Shown: piece by piece, positions 9,394 through 17,160 of the stretch
How positions within the stretch are numbered: the first letter of the stretch is position 1
Layout: every line of letters starts with the position of its first letter
Assembly: GCF_029105185.1 (NCBI RefSeq)
Contig: NZ_JAFMZK010000003.1
Coordinates: 434,001-498,000, forward strand
DNA from: Aliiroseovarius sp. Z3
Lineage (GTDB): Bacteria; Pseudomonadota; Alphaproteobacteria; Rhodobacterales; Rhodobacteraceae
Direction of reading: 5' to 3'
Length of the DNA stretch: 64,000 nt
Program-made: the position numbers and the translations under genes
Notes under the pieces: generated by a model
The model's input: the letters and a program-made list of their open reading frames with translations, nothing else
The model's database searches: none
What the model was told of the DNA's origin: nothing

Positions 9394-10742
9394 TGGTGAA
9401 AGTGCTTATCCCCTCGGGGGCGTTGGGTCTGGGATATGACCGCGACGCCCTTGCGCGGGGGCTTGCAGAGAAACCGGACATCATTGCCATTGATGGGGGC
9501 TCGACCGACTCGGGCCCTCATTACCTTGGTACGGGCACGTCGAAATATTCGCGCGGATCGACCAAGGCGGAGTGGGCCGAATTGATGGCAGCACAAGCTG
9601 AAGCGGGCGTGCCATTGGTGATTGGCACAGCGGGCACCTGTGGGGCGGATGATGCGGTGGACTGGCTGGTCGAGATCACCCGCGAAATCGCCGCTGCACG
9701 GGGACAGAAGTTGAAGCTTGCCGTGCTGAAAAGCGGGCAGGACGGTAACGAGATGGCGGCGGCGTTACAGGCTGGGCGTATCACCCCCTTAACACCCGCA
9801 CCAGATATCTCGTCTGACCTGCTGCGCGACTGCACCAATATCGTAGCACTTGCAGGGGCCGAGCAGATACAGGCCGCGTTAGACACCGGTGCAGATATTG
9901 TCATTGCCGGGCGCACCACGGATACGGCGATTATCTCGGCGTTGCCCTTGGCGCGCGGCTGTCACGCTGGTGGCGCATGGCATGGTGCTAAGATCGGTGA
10001 ATGCGGGGCGCTGGCGACGACCAGCCCCAACACCGGCACGATCCTGATCGAGTTTCAGACGGATGGGTTCACCATCACGCCCATGGGGCACGACGCCCGT
10101 GCAACCCCGCGCACTGTGTCTGCGCATATGCTTTATGAAAACAGCGATCCTTACCGGTTATATGAACCGGGGGGGTATCTGGACGTAACGCGTGCGCAAT
10201 ACGAGGCGTTGGATGACCGCCGCGTGCGCGTCACTGGCAGCGAATGGGTGGAAACGAACCCTTATACCGTCAAGCTGGAAGGTGCGCGGCGCACGGGGTT
10301 CCAGACAGTATCGTTGGTTTTGGTGCGCGACGCGCGCTACGTGGAAAACATTCGGGCTTGGGTGGACGACATTCACACCAAATGCACCGCCAAAGCGGTG
10401 GCGCGCGTGGGCGGAGATTTTCAAATTGAACTGCGGATCATCGGCGCGGACGCCACGCTTGGGCCTTTGGACACACATGCGCGGATTGGAAGCGAGCTGG
10501 GCGTAATGGGCATCGTAACTGCACAGACCGAGGCGCTGTCGCGCGAGGTCGCCAAAATGCTGAACCCATATCTGTTGCACCATCCGCTGTCCGAACAGGA
10601 AGAGATGCCAACCTTTGCTTTCCCTTTCTCACCGCCTGAAATGCCACGCGGCGCGGTTTATGAGTTTTGTCTGAACCACGTCCTTATACTGGATGATCCC
10701 ATGCAGGCGTTCCGCCTGACGGTTGAGGAGATCGGCGCATGA
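9393..10742 (+). CDS. AtuA / DUF1446 family protein
   Basis: A 449-residue member of the AtuA (acyclic terpene utilisation) / DUF1446 family, opening with KVLIPSGALGLGYD and the conserved IDGGSTDSGPHYLGTG segment. AtuA is genetically linked to citronellol/geraniol catabolism in Pseudomonas, but I know of no firmly assigned reaction for this branch, so no enzyme name is given. The start ATG at 9393 overlaps the tctA stop by one base, and the next gene starts inside its own stop codon (ATGA). Position directly behind tctCBA implies it acts on the imported carboxylate or its CoA derivative; that is inference. Confidence 0.85.
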   Translation: MVKVLIPSGALGLGYDRDALARGLAEKPDIIAIDGGSTDSGPHYLGTGTSKYSRGSTKAEWAELMAAQAEAGVPLVIGTAGTCGADDAVDWLVEITREIAAARGQKLKLAVLKSGQDGNEMAAALQAGRITPLTPAPDISSDLLRDCTNIVALAGAEQIQAALDTGADIVIAGRTTDTAIISALPLARGCHAGGAWHGAKIGECGALATTSPNTGTILIEFQTDGFTITPMGHDARATPRTVSAHMLYENSDPYRLYEPGGYLDVTRAQYEALDDRRVRVTGSEWVETNPYTVKLEGARRTGFQTVSLVLVRDARYVENIRAWVDDIHTKCTAKAVARVGGDFQIELRIIGADATLGPLDTHARIGSELGVMGIVTAQTEALSREVAKMLNPYLLHHPLSEQEEMPTFAFPFSPPEMPRGAVYEFCLNHVLILDDPMQAFRLTVEEIGA

Positions 10743-11041
10743 CGGCCCTGATAGACATTGCGGACAAGGTGCGATCAAAGAATGCGGGGCCCTTTTGGCT
10801 GACGCTGGACGTTTTCTGTGGGGCCGACGATGCGTTTCATCGGATTTCGCAGGGATTGAATACGGGCGATGTGGCGAACTTGTTCAACGTTGATCCCGAT
10901 TTGGTGAAACGGTTCGATATCCCTGAACTGAACGTCGTGAAATTCAGCTTGCCGCGTCCTGCGGTTCAGGGAACGCGGGCGGACAGGGACATGCATGGCG
11001 CGAGTTTCGCGGTGCTGTTGGGCGAGGTGCAGGTTGATTGA
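10739..11041 (+). CDS. DUF4387 family protein
   Basis: A 100-residue protein recognisable as DUF4387 by its opening, ADKVRSKNAGPFWLTLDVF, and the central DVANLFNVDPDLVKRFDI segment. DUF4387 is repeatedly found beside, or fused to the C-terminus of, AtuA-family proteins, so the two probably form one enzyme. Here they are separate genes with a four-base overlap. Function is unknown. It is the last gene of the tctCBA operon, followed at once by two perfect hairpins. Confidence 0.85.
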   Translation: MTALIDIADKVRSKNAGPFWLTLDVFCGADDAFHRISQGLNTGDVANLFNVDPDLVKRFDIPELNVVKFSLPRPAVQGTRADRDMHGASFAVLLGEVQVD

Positions 11042-11044
11042 TAT

Positions 11045-11126
11045 GGCTCACCTTGTGAGCCTGTGAGGGGCGTTGCCCCTCTGCGCGTTGCGCATTCACC
11101 CCAGGATATTTCTGGCCAGAAGAAGC
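11045..11126. repeat. Tandem hairpins plus a possible dispersed intergenic element
   Basis: GGCTCAC-CTT-GTGAGCC (11045-11061) and GAGGGGC-GTT-GCCCCTC (11065-11081) are two perfect seven-base stems with three-base loops, four bases after the DUF4387 stop. A further segment at 11097-11126 carries the imperfect palindrome CCAGGATATTTCTGG followed by a purine tract. The arrangement resembles REP-like or dispersed intergenic elements of Rhodobacteraceae; only one copy is seen in this window. No T-run follows the hairpins, so they may protect the 3' end of the message more than terminate it. Confidence 0.45.
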
Positions 11127-11174
11127 CCAAGGTGATTTCATTCAAGCGCGTCTTCGGTGTGAGAGGGGGAGAGC

Positions 11175-11846
11175 ATGAAGTTCAAGGCGATTGCGTTTGA
11201 TGCCTACGGGACGCTGCTGGATGTCTATTCGGTTGGCGCGTTGGCGGAAACGATGTTTCCCGGCAAGGGGGCGGCGATCGCCCTGACGTGGCGGGACAAG
11301 CAGATCGAGTACACACGGCTGCGCAGCATGTGCGGCAGGTTTGCAGATTTTTGGCAAGTGACCGGCGATGCGTTGGATTTCGCTTGCGAGGCGCAGAATG
11401 TGGGGCTTGCGCCCGATGCGCGCCGCGCCTTGATGGATGCGTATGAGAAGCTGACGGCATTTCCCGAAAATCGCGCTGCGTTGGCGCGTTTGCAGGATGC
11501 GGGTGTTCCCATGGCGGTTTTGACAAATGGCAGCATGGGGATGATCGACGCGGCGCTGAAGGCGTCGAAATTGGAGGGTTACTTTGATCATGTTCTGAGT
11601 GCAGACAGCGTTCGCGTTTTCAAGACGGCCCCCGAAGTCTATCAACTTGCCCCGGACGCGTTTGGGTGTGCGGCGTCGGACATATTGTTCGTGTCCTCGA
11701 ATTGCTGGGATATCTGTGGTGCGACGTGGTTTGGGTATCATACGATCTGGCTGAACCGATATGATCAGCCGATGGAACGGCTGGGTGTCGAGCCGAATGT
11801 CAGGGGCCGGTCGTTGACGGATGTTGCTGACTATGTGCTGGGTTGA
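11175..11846 (+). CDS. (S)-2-haloacid dehalogenase, type II
   Basis: A 223-residue HAD-superfamily hydrolase matching the L-2-haloacid dehalogenases, which displace halide from (S)-2-haloalkanoates to give (R)-2-hydroxyacids. Catalytic residues fall where expected: nucleophile Asp9 in FDAYGTLLD, Thr13, Arg40 in TWRDKQIEYT, Thr117-Asn118 in LTNGS, Lys150 in RVFKTAPEVY, and Ser174/Asn176/Asp179 in VSSNCWDICGA. The start is preceded by GAGGGGGAGAGC. It lies 133 bases after the DUF4387 gene, so it may or may not share that operon. Its 3' end overlaps the convergent sulfatase gene by 16 bases. Confidence 0.88.
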   Translation: MKFKAIAFDAYGTLLDVYSVGALAETMFPGKGAAIALTWRDKQIEYTRLRSMCGRFADFWQVTGDALDFACEAQNVGLAPDARRALMDAYEKLTAFPENRAALARLQDAGVPMAVLTNGSMGMIDAALKASKLEGYFDHVLSADSVRVFKTAPEVYQLAPDAFGCAASDILFVSSNCWDICGATWFGYHTIWLNRYDQPMERLGVEPNVRGRSLTDVADYVLG

Positions 11847-13357
11847 TGACGATTTTGGCGTTTCGGGCCATCGTTGGTGATCGTGTCCAATGACAGTGTG
11901 TGATCCATATTCTGCATTCGGTGGCGCAGCATCTGTCGGGTCAGGCGGGCCAGGTCCGCGGCGAAAGCGGGGTCATCTGCGACGTTCTGCATCTCGCCCA
12001 TCCCGTCGTGGTCAAACAGAAGCGGGGGCAGGTCGGCAGCAAACTCGACCAATGTGAAGCGGTTATCACGCAGGATCCCAAGGCAGGAGTTGCTGTTGTT
12101 TGTTCCGAGTTGCTTTTGCCAACGTGTCGGCGCCTCGGGCTCGGCAAAGTCGAGTTCCGAGAAGGAATAGCTGCGCCAGTTGTCGGGGTCTTCACCATTC
12201 AGGAAGGGCAGGAGGGATCGCCCGTCCATTGAATTCGGCACGGATTGACCGACCCAATCCAGAATGGTTGGCGTCAGATCGATGGATTCTGTAGGCATGT
12301 CGACTTCATAGCCCTTGGCACAGCCGGGGGCATGAATGATCAGCGGCGTGTGATATGCCGCGTCATAGACATTGTGTTTGCCCCAGGCGTGGTGGTCGCC
12401 CAGCATCTCTCCGTGATCTGCGGTGACGATCAAGAGCGTGTTATCCCACTGTCCGCTGTTCTTCAGAAACGCGACGACCCGGCCGATATGGTGGTCGACC
12501 TCGGTTGCGAGGCCCAGATAAACCGCACGCAGGGTTTGGATGGTGGCATCATCGGCTGCGACGTTCGCACAGCCTATGACAAGGTTTGCCTCGGTCGTGG
12601 TGTCGAGGGCCGGCCCGAAGAAGGGGTGAACGGCTGTTTCGGCCCCACGATCCCCAATGCGGGTAGGCAGGGGCAGGGAGGCCGGGTCATACATGTCGTT
12701 ATAGGGTGCAGGTGCAACGAGTGGCGGGTGTGGTCGGATATAGGTCAGATGCGCAAACCAGCTTTCGCTGGCATAGGCAGGCATTGCGTTCAGAAACCGA
12801 TCCGTCAGGAATGCGGTGTCACTGTCTTCGGCTGTATATACTGCTGGGGCGTTGAGTTGCGCTCCGTCACCTCCGGGGATGTACAGCTGCCAGTAGTTGT
12901 CGAAGGTGTAGCCCTTGTTCAGAAGGTATGACCGCCACGGATAGGACATTTCCAACCGCATCTCGACTTGCTCGGCAAAGCCGTCCATTGGAAATTCATA
13001 GGTCTGCATGGCGGGGTCGTCGGGTGTATGGACGCGCGGGTCGTGCGAGGTGTCGGTATAGCCAAACAGCATTGGCAGGTATCCTGCCTTGCGCATTTCA
13101 CTGGCAATGGTCGGGGTATCGTGGCGCAGCGGCGTCCCGTTTCGCACCGAGCGGTGGTTCATCGCGTACTGCCCTGTCAGGATCGACGCGCGCGACGGCC
13201 CACAGGGGTTGGTGACAGAGAAGTGGCGCTTGAAGGTCACCGAGTCGGCCATAAGGGCGTGTAAGTTGGGCAGGTTGACATGATCGGCCAGGGCGCCGTG
13301 CAGGCAATCTGCCCGCAACTGATCAATGATAATGAAAAGGACATTCTGCTGCTTCAT
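11831..13357 (-). CDS. Sulfatase / phosphonate monoester hydrolase family enzyme
   Basis: A 508-residue alkaline-phosphatase-superfamily hydrolase. The formylglycine motif CGPSRASILTG starts at Cys52, which must be converted to formylglycine, and the metal ligands in FIIIDQLRAD near the N-terminus and VTADHGEMLGDHHAWGKH later are intact. No signal peptide is seen, so the enzyme is probably cytoplasmic. The family includes choline sulfatases, aryl and alkyl sulfatases and phosphonate monoester hydrolases; the sequence alone does not choose. It is divergent from a polyamine-type ABC operon, so the ester may be imported by that system, which is speculative. No formylglycine-generating enzyme gene is in the window. 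Confidence 0.85.
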   Translation of the reverse strand: MKQQNVLFIIIDQLRADCLHGALADHVNLPNLHALMADSVTFKRHFSVTNPCGPSRASILTGQYAMNHRSVRNGTPLRHDTPTIASEMRKAGYLPMLFGYTDTSHDPRVHTPDDPAMQTYEFPMDGFAEQVEMRLEMSYPWRSYLLNKGYTFDNYWQLYIPGGDGAQLNAPAVYTAEDSDTAFLTDRFLNAMPAYASESWFAHLTYIRPHPPLVAPAPYNDMYDPASLPLPTRIGDRGAETAVHPFFGPALDTTTEANLVIGCANVAADDATIQTLRAVYLGLATEVDHHIGRVVAFLKNSGQWDNTLLIVTADHGEMLGDHHAWGKHNVYDAAYHTPLIIHAPGCAKGYEVDMPTESIDLTPTILDWVGQSVPNSMDGRSLLPFLNGEDPDNWRSYSFSELDFAEPEAPTRWQKQLGTNNSNSCLGILRDNRFTLVEFAADLPPLLFDHDGMGEMQNVADDPAFAADLARLTRQMLRHRMQNMDHTLSLDTITNDGPKRQNRHQPST

Positions 13358-13860
13358 ATGATCATTTCCCGAGCTAGACCGTGCTTATGCTCCCGGTCTG
13401 GTGCCGCACTGGCGGAGGCCGGCACGCCTCGTCCGAGAGGTTGTCGGGAGCGTCGGTGAAAAACACGAGGTCTTCAAGGCTTACTTGATCAAGGGGTAGG
13501 GGTTGTGGGTGCGGCTTGAAAAAAGAGTTGATTGGCAGAGTGTTGACAGCGGTGGCGCTGGCGAAAGACACTTGAACCATCGTCGCAGAGTCGTCTGTCA
13601 TGAAATCGATTCTTTCTTGATTGATGGTCCAGTCAGGCTCTGGGACAGACGCCTCGTAACCGGGGTGACGACGTGGGGGCATGTGCTGGTTCAACACGCA
13701 ACTTACCGCACGATGCCTGCTGCCAAAGCCGTGTCGATGGTCGGATGTTGTCAACTGGACTGATCGGGCGCTATCAGCTGGCGCTATTTCAGGTCGGGAT
13801 AATGACAAAGACTGCGGGCATAAAACAAAAAACAGAATATAACCTCAACGGGAGAACAAC
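13358..13860. other. 503-base gap between the divergent sulfatase and ABC operons
   Basis: No convincing gene is seen here. A minus-strand open stretch at 13374-13808 has no good ribosome site and resembles no family. The segment next to 13860 is A-rich and ends in GGGAG, the ribosome site of the binding-protein gene. The region should contain the promoters of both flanking units; nothing matches a known operator well enough to name. Confidence 0.5.
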
Positions 13861-14994
13861 ATGACAACTGATACCAAGTTCAGCCGCCGGTCGGTGCTGA
13901 AAGGGGCGACCACCATGGGTGCCGCCGCCCTTGCCACCCCGCTTTATGTCAAGCGCGCGCTGGCATCGTCGGGCGAGGTTAACATCCTGATGTGGTCGGA
14001 TTACCTGCCGCCCGAGTTCATTGCGGGGTTTGAAGCGGAGACCGGGATCAAGGTGAATTACACCGGGATCGGCTCGAACGAAGAGATCATCAACAAGATG
14101 AAGGCCACCAAAGGTCAGGGCTTCGACATCATCTCGCCCACCAACAACCGGTCGCTGCAATGGGGCCCGTTGGAGCTGTTGCAACCGTTTGACCTGTCGA
14201 AAGTGAATGTCGACGCGGTAAACCCTGCAATGGCCAAGATCGGCACCGACGCGTGGAACTTCGGAGACGCGGGCGCCCATTGGTTGCCGCATATTTGGGG
14301 GACCGAAGGTATCGCCTATCGCACCGATCTATGGCTGCCTGCGGGCGACGCGCCAAGCTATGGTGACGTGTGGTCGGAAGAAAACGCTGGCAAGACGATG
14401 GGACGCGCGCATTCCATGATGCTGGGCGCTGGTCTTTATATGGAAGCCTCGGGCGAGATGGATCCGGGATCGATCTGGGCGGCCTATGAGGACGAAGAAA
14501 CCATGCGCAAGGTCTGGGGGCAGGTCACCGATTGGTGTGTTGCCCGCAAGGATCGCATCAAGCTGATCTGGAACGATGCCGACACCCAGAAGAACGGTCT
14601 TCTGAACGAAGGTGTTGTGGTTGGTCAGACATGGGATGGTCCGCCGCTGGCGCTGAAATCCGCGGGTGAGCCGGTGCATTATCAGGCCCCGGTCGAAGGC
14701 GCGATGGCATGGGTCGACGGCATGTCGATGCCGGTTGGTGCGGAAAACATCGACCAGATCTACGCCTTCATTGACTATGCCTATCGTCAGGAACCTGCGG
14801 GTGTTGCGATTGACAGCCATGGCTATAACTCGCCGGTTCTTGGGGCAGATACCTATTCTGGTGACACCTACAAGAAGAACTTCTCGGAAGCCTATCCGGG
14901 TGACAGCTTGGCCAATCTGAACCCGTGGCCAGCCGAAGCGCCGTGGTATGCCGATGTGCGGACCGAGTTCGTCAACAAGTTCAAGAGCGCCTGA
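13861..14994 (+). CDS. Spermidine/putrescine-type ABC transporter substrate-binding protein
   Basis: A 377-residue periplasmic binding protein of the PotD/PotF class. The N-terminus is a twin-arginine (Tat) signal, SRRSVLKGATTMGAA, ending near ALASSG, so it is probably exported folded. The mature start VNILMWSDYLPPEFIAGFE is typical of the family. It heads a four-gene importer (binding protein, ATPase, two permeases). A 123-base gap with a strong hairpin separates it from the ATPase gene, which would allow excess binding protein. The substrate could be a polyamine or another cationic or small organic compound. Confidence 0.9.
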   Translation: MTTDTKFSRRSVLKGATTMGAAALATPLYVKRALASSGEVNILMWSDYLPPEFIAGFEAETGIKVNYTGIGSNEEIINKMKATKGQGFDIISPTNNRSLQWGPLELLQPFDLSKVNVDAVNPAMAKIGTDAWNFGDAGAHWLPHIWGTEGIAYRTDLWLPAGDAPSYGDVWSEENAGKTMGRAHSMMLGAGLYMEASGEMDPGSIWAAYEDEETMRKVWGQVTDWCVARKDRIKLIWNDADTQKNGLLNEGVVVGQTWDGPPLALKSAGEPVHYQAPVEGAMAWVDGMSMPVGAENIDQIYAFIDYAYRQEPAGVAIDSHGYNSPVLGADTYSGDTYKKNFSEAYPGDSLANLNPWPAEAPWYADVRTEFVNKFKSA

Positions 14995-15009
14995 TCGCCT
15001 TGATGACGC

Positions 15010-15035
15010 GTTCCCCCGCCTACGGGTGGGGGAAC
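15010..15035 (+). promoter_or_regulatory. Intercistronic stem-loop between binding-protein and ATPase genes
   Basis: GTTCCCCC at 15010-15017 pairs with GGGGGAAC at 15028-15035, and inner C/G pairs can lengthen the stem. No T-run follows, so it is better read as an mRNA-stabilising or partial-attenuation hairpin, common after the binding-protein gene of ABC operons, than as a full terminator. Confidence 0.55.
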
Positions 15036-15117
15036 GTCACACCCCAGACTGAAACGATAAACACGGAGCCGCGCCCCGCTTGGAGGGTGTGAAGCCGCCG
15101 TGCATGGGAGAAACCAT

Positions 15118-16230
15118 ATGAGTGCCGGAGTAGGCGTCGATCTCGAAAACCTGTGGATCCGCTTTGGAGATTTCGTCGCGGTGCGCGACGCGAATGTGCA
15201 CATCAAAGGGGGTGATTTCTTCTCGTTCCTTGGCCCGTCGGGCTGTGGCAAGACCACGATCCTGCGCGCCGTGTCCGGGTTTCTGGAACCCAGCGAAGGC
15301 AATGTCCTGATCGGCGGCAACAACATGCGCGGCATCGGGCCGAACAAACGCCCCACTGCCCTGATCTTCCAGAACCTTGCATTGTTCCCGCTGATGAAAG
15401 TCTGGGAGAATATTACGTTCTCGATGGAAATCGCTGGTGCCTCGGCGAAGGATCGACGCAAGCGCGCAGATGAGTTGCTGGACATGATCGCCCTGCCCGG
15501 GCAAGGCGACAAGCTGCCCAGCGAATTGTCTGGTGGTCAACGTCAGCGTGTCGCCATTGCGCGGGCCTTGTGCGCGGAACCCCATGTGCTTTTGCTGGAT
15601 GAACCGCTTTCCGCGCTGGATTTGAAGCTGCGCCAACACATGCGCACCGAGCTGCGGGAGATTCAGCAGCGCGTGGGCATCACCTTTATCTATATCACCC
15701 ACGATCAGGGCGAAGCGCTGACCATGTCCGACGACATCGCCGTGATGCGTGCCGGGGTGATCGACCAGATCGGGGATGGCAAGACGATCTATAATGATCC
15801 GGCCACCGCCTTTGCGGCGTCTTTCGTAGGTGAAAACAACGTCTTTCGCGGCAAGGTGCTTGAGGTGAACGGCAGCGAGGCGCTGATCCACACCAACCGT
15901 TCCGGCCTGCTGCGATCCCGCATTTCGACCGCAAATATCGGCAAGATGAACGTGGGCGACGACGCGATGATGTTCATCCGACCCGAGGCCCTGTCACTGG
16001 CGCCAAAAGGGGCGAAGGGCGAAAACTTTGTCACCGCGCAAGTGACTCACGAGGAGTTTGAAGGCAACTCGTTCAACATCTTCATGGAAGGCGATGGCGG
16101 GAAAGAGATCAAGGTTGCGATCCCCAATCATGGTCAATCCTTCGACGACCACACCGGGCAGGCCATGACGCTGGAATACGAGGTCGCCAACGCCGTTGTC
16201 GTTCCCGCCGGCGAACTGGCTGCGGAATAG
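15118..16230 (+). CDS. Spermidine/putrescine-type ABC transporter ATP-binding protein
   Basis: A 370-residue ATPase of the PotA/PotG type. Walker A LGPSGCGKTT starts at residue 39, the signature is LSGGQRQRVAIARAL, Walker B is VLLLDEPLSALD and the H loop lies in YITHDQGEAL. A C-terminal TOBE-type regulatory domain follows (about 280-370). The ATG at 15118 has GGGAG nearby; a reading from 15100 adds six residues without a better site. It lies nine bases before the first permease gene and powers import by the two permeases. Confidence 0.92.
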   Translation: MSAGVGVDLENLWIRFGDFVAVRDANVHIKGGDFFSFLGPSGCGKTTILRAVSGFLEPSEGNVLIGGNNMRGIGPNKRPTALIFQNLALFPLMKVWENITFSMEIAGASAKDRRKRADELLDMIALPGQGDKLPSELSGGQRQRVAIARALCAEPHVLLLDEPLSALDLKLRQHMRTELREIQQRVGITFIYITHDQGEALTMSDDIAVMRAGVIDQIGDGKTIYNDPATAFAASFVGENNVFRGKVLEVNGSEALIHTNRSGLLRSRISTANIGKMNVGDDAMMFIRPEALSLAPKGAKGENFVTAQVTHEEFEGNSFNIFMEGDGGKEIKVAIPNHGQSFDDHTGQAMTLEYEVANAVVVPAGELAAE

Positions 16231-16239
16231 GGGGTCGTC

Positions 16240-17160
16240 ATGCCACGTTTCCTCAGGGAGTTTTTTAATCGCAACGGCACGATGATGGGGTCGGTGATGC
16301 TGGGTCTGGTCCTGTTCTGGACCATTGGCCTGATCATCCTGCCGCAGCTGTCGATGCTCGACTTCTCATTCCGTCCGAACCTGCCCCCGCCCGAGATCGG
16401 AGGGCCAAAGGATGTCTATACGCTTGAGAACTACAAGTACCTGATCTACGGGCCAGAGGGCGGCAGCCAGGAGTATAACTCGGTCGACCTCAGGGTCTTT
16501 TTCCGCACGTTGGTTGCTGCGGTTTGCGTGACCATCTTCAACCTGATCCTGTGCTATCCGATTGCCTATTATCTGGGGCAGACCAAGGGCAACCACATCC
16601 GTATCTTTGCCCTGATGCTGATCATCCCCTACTGGATCAACGAGATTCTGCGCGCCTTTGCACTACGCATCATTTTCGGCGAAAGCGGGGTTCTGAACAC
16701 GATGTTGGTGGGCTTGGGTATCTTCGATACGCCGTTTGACTTCATCCGCAACGACATCGCGCTCTATGCTGGTCTTGGGTACGCCTATATCCTTCTGATG
16801 ATTTTCCCGATCTACAACGTGATCGAAAGCCTTGATCACAACCAGATCGAGGCCGCGCGCGACCTTGGCGCCCCGTGGTGGCGCATCCACAAGCGCGTGG
16901 TGATCCCTTACGCGAAACCCGGTATCAGCTCGGGTTGCACGATGGTGTTCATGCTATCAGCCGGCGCACTGGCCGCGCCGCAGATTCTGGGCGGTCCATC
17001 ATCGCTGTGGTTCACGCAGTTGATCTATCAGCAGTTCAACGACAACTCGGATTGGCCGCAAGGCGCAGCCTATGCGATCGTGCTTCTGGTGACTTGTATC
17101 CTTCTGGTTCTGGCCGTGATGCGGCTGTTCAAAGTGAACATGGGGGATATCGGCAAATGA
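16240..17160 (+). CDS. Spermidine/putrescine-type ABC transporter permease (PotB/PotH-like)
   Basis: A 306-residue inner-membrane permease with six predicted helices. The coupling-helix EAA loop is EAARDLGAPWWRIHKRVVIPYAKPGI, near residues 205-230. The stop codon overlaps the ATG of the second permease gene by two bases, ensuring coupled synthesis. The family role is one half of the translocation pore. Confidence 0.92.
   Translation: MPRFLREFFNRNGTMMGSVMLGLVLFWTIGLIILPQLSMLDFSFRPNLPPPEIGGPKDVYTLENYKYLIYGPEGGSQEYNSVDLRVFFRTLVAAVCVTIFNLILCYPIAYYLGQTKGNHIRIFALMLIIPYWINEILRAFALRIIFGESGVLNTMLVGLGIFDTPFDFIRNDIALYAGLGYAYILLMIFPIYNVIESLDHNQIEAARDLGAPWWRIHKRVVIPYAKPGISSGCTMVFMLSAGALAAPQILGGPSSLWFTQLIYQQFNDNSDWPQGAAYAIVLLVTCILLVLAVMRLFKVNMGDIGK

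Noticed and set aside
13374-13808. Possible minus-strand gene of up to 144 codons before the sulfatase
   Set aside because: No good ribosome site, no recognised domain, and a composition unlike a protein; it could be decayed coding DNA but cannot be supported.
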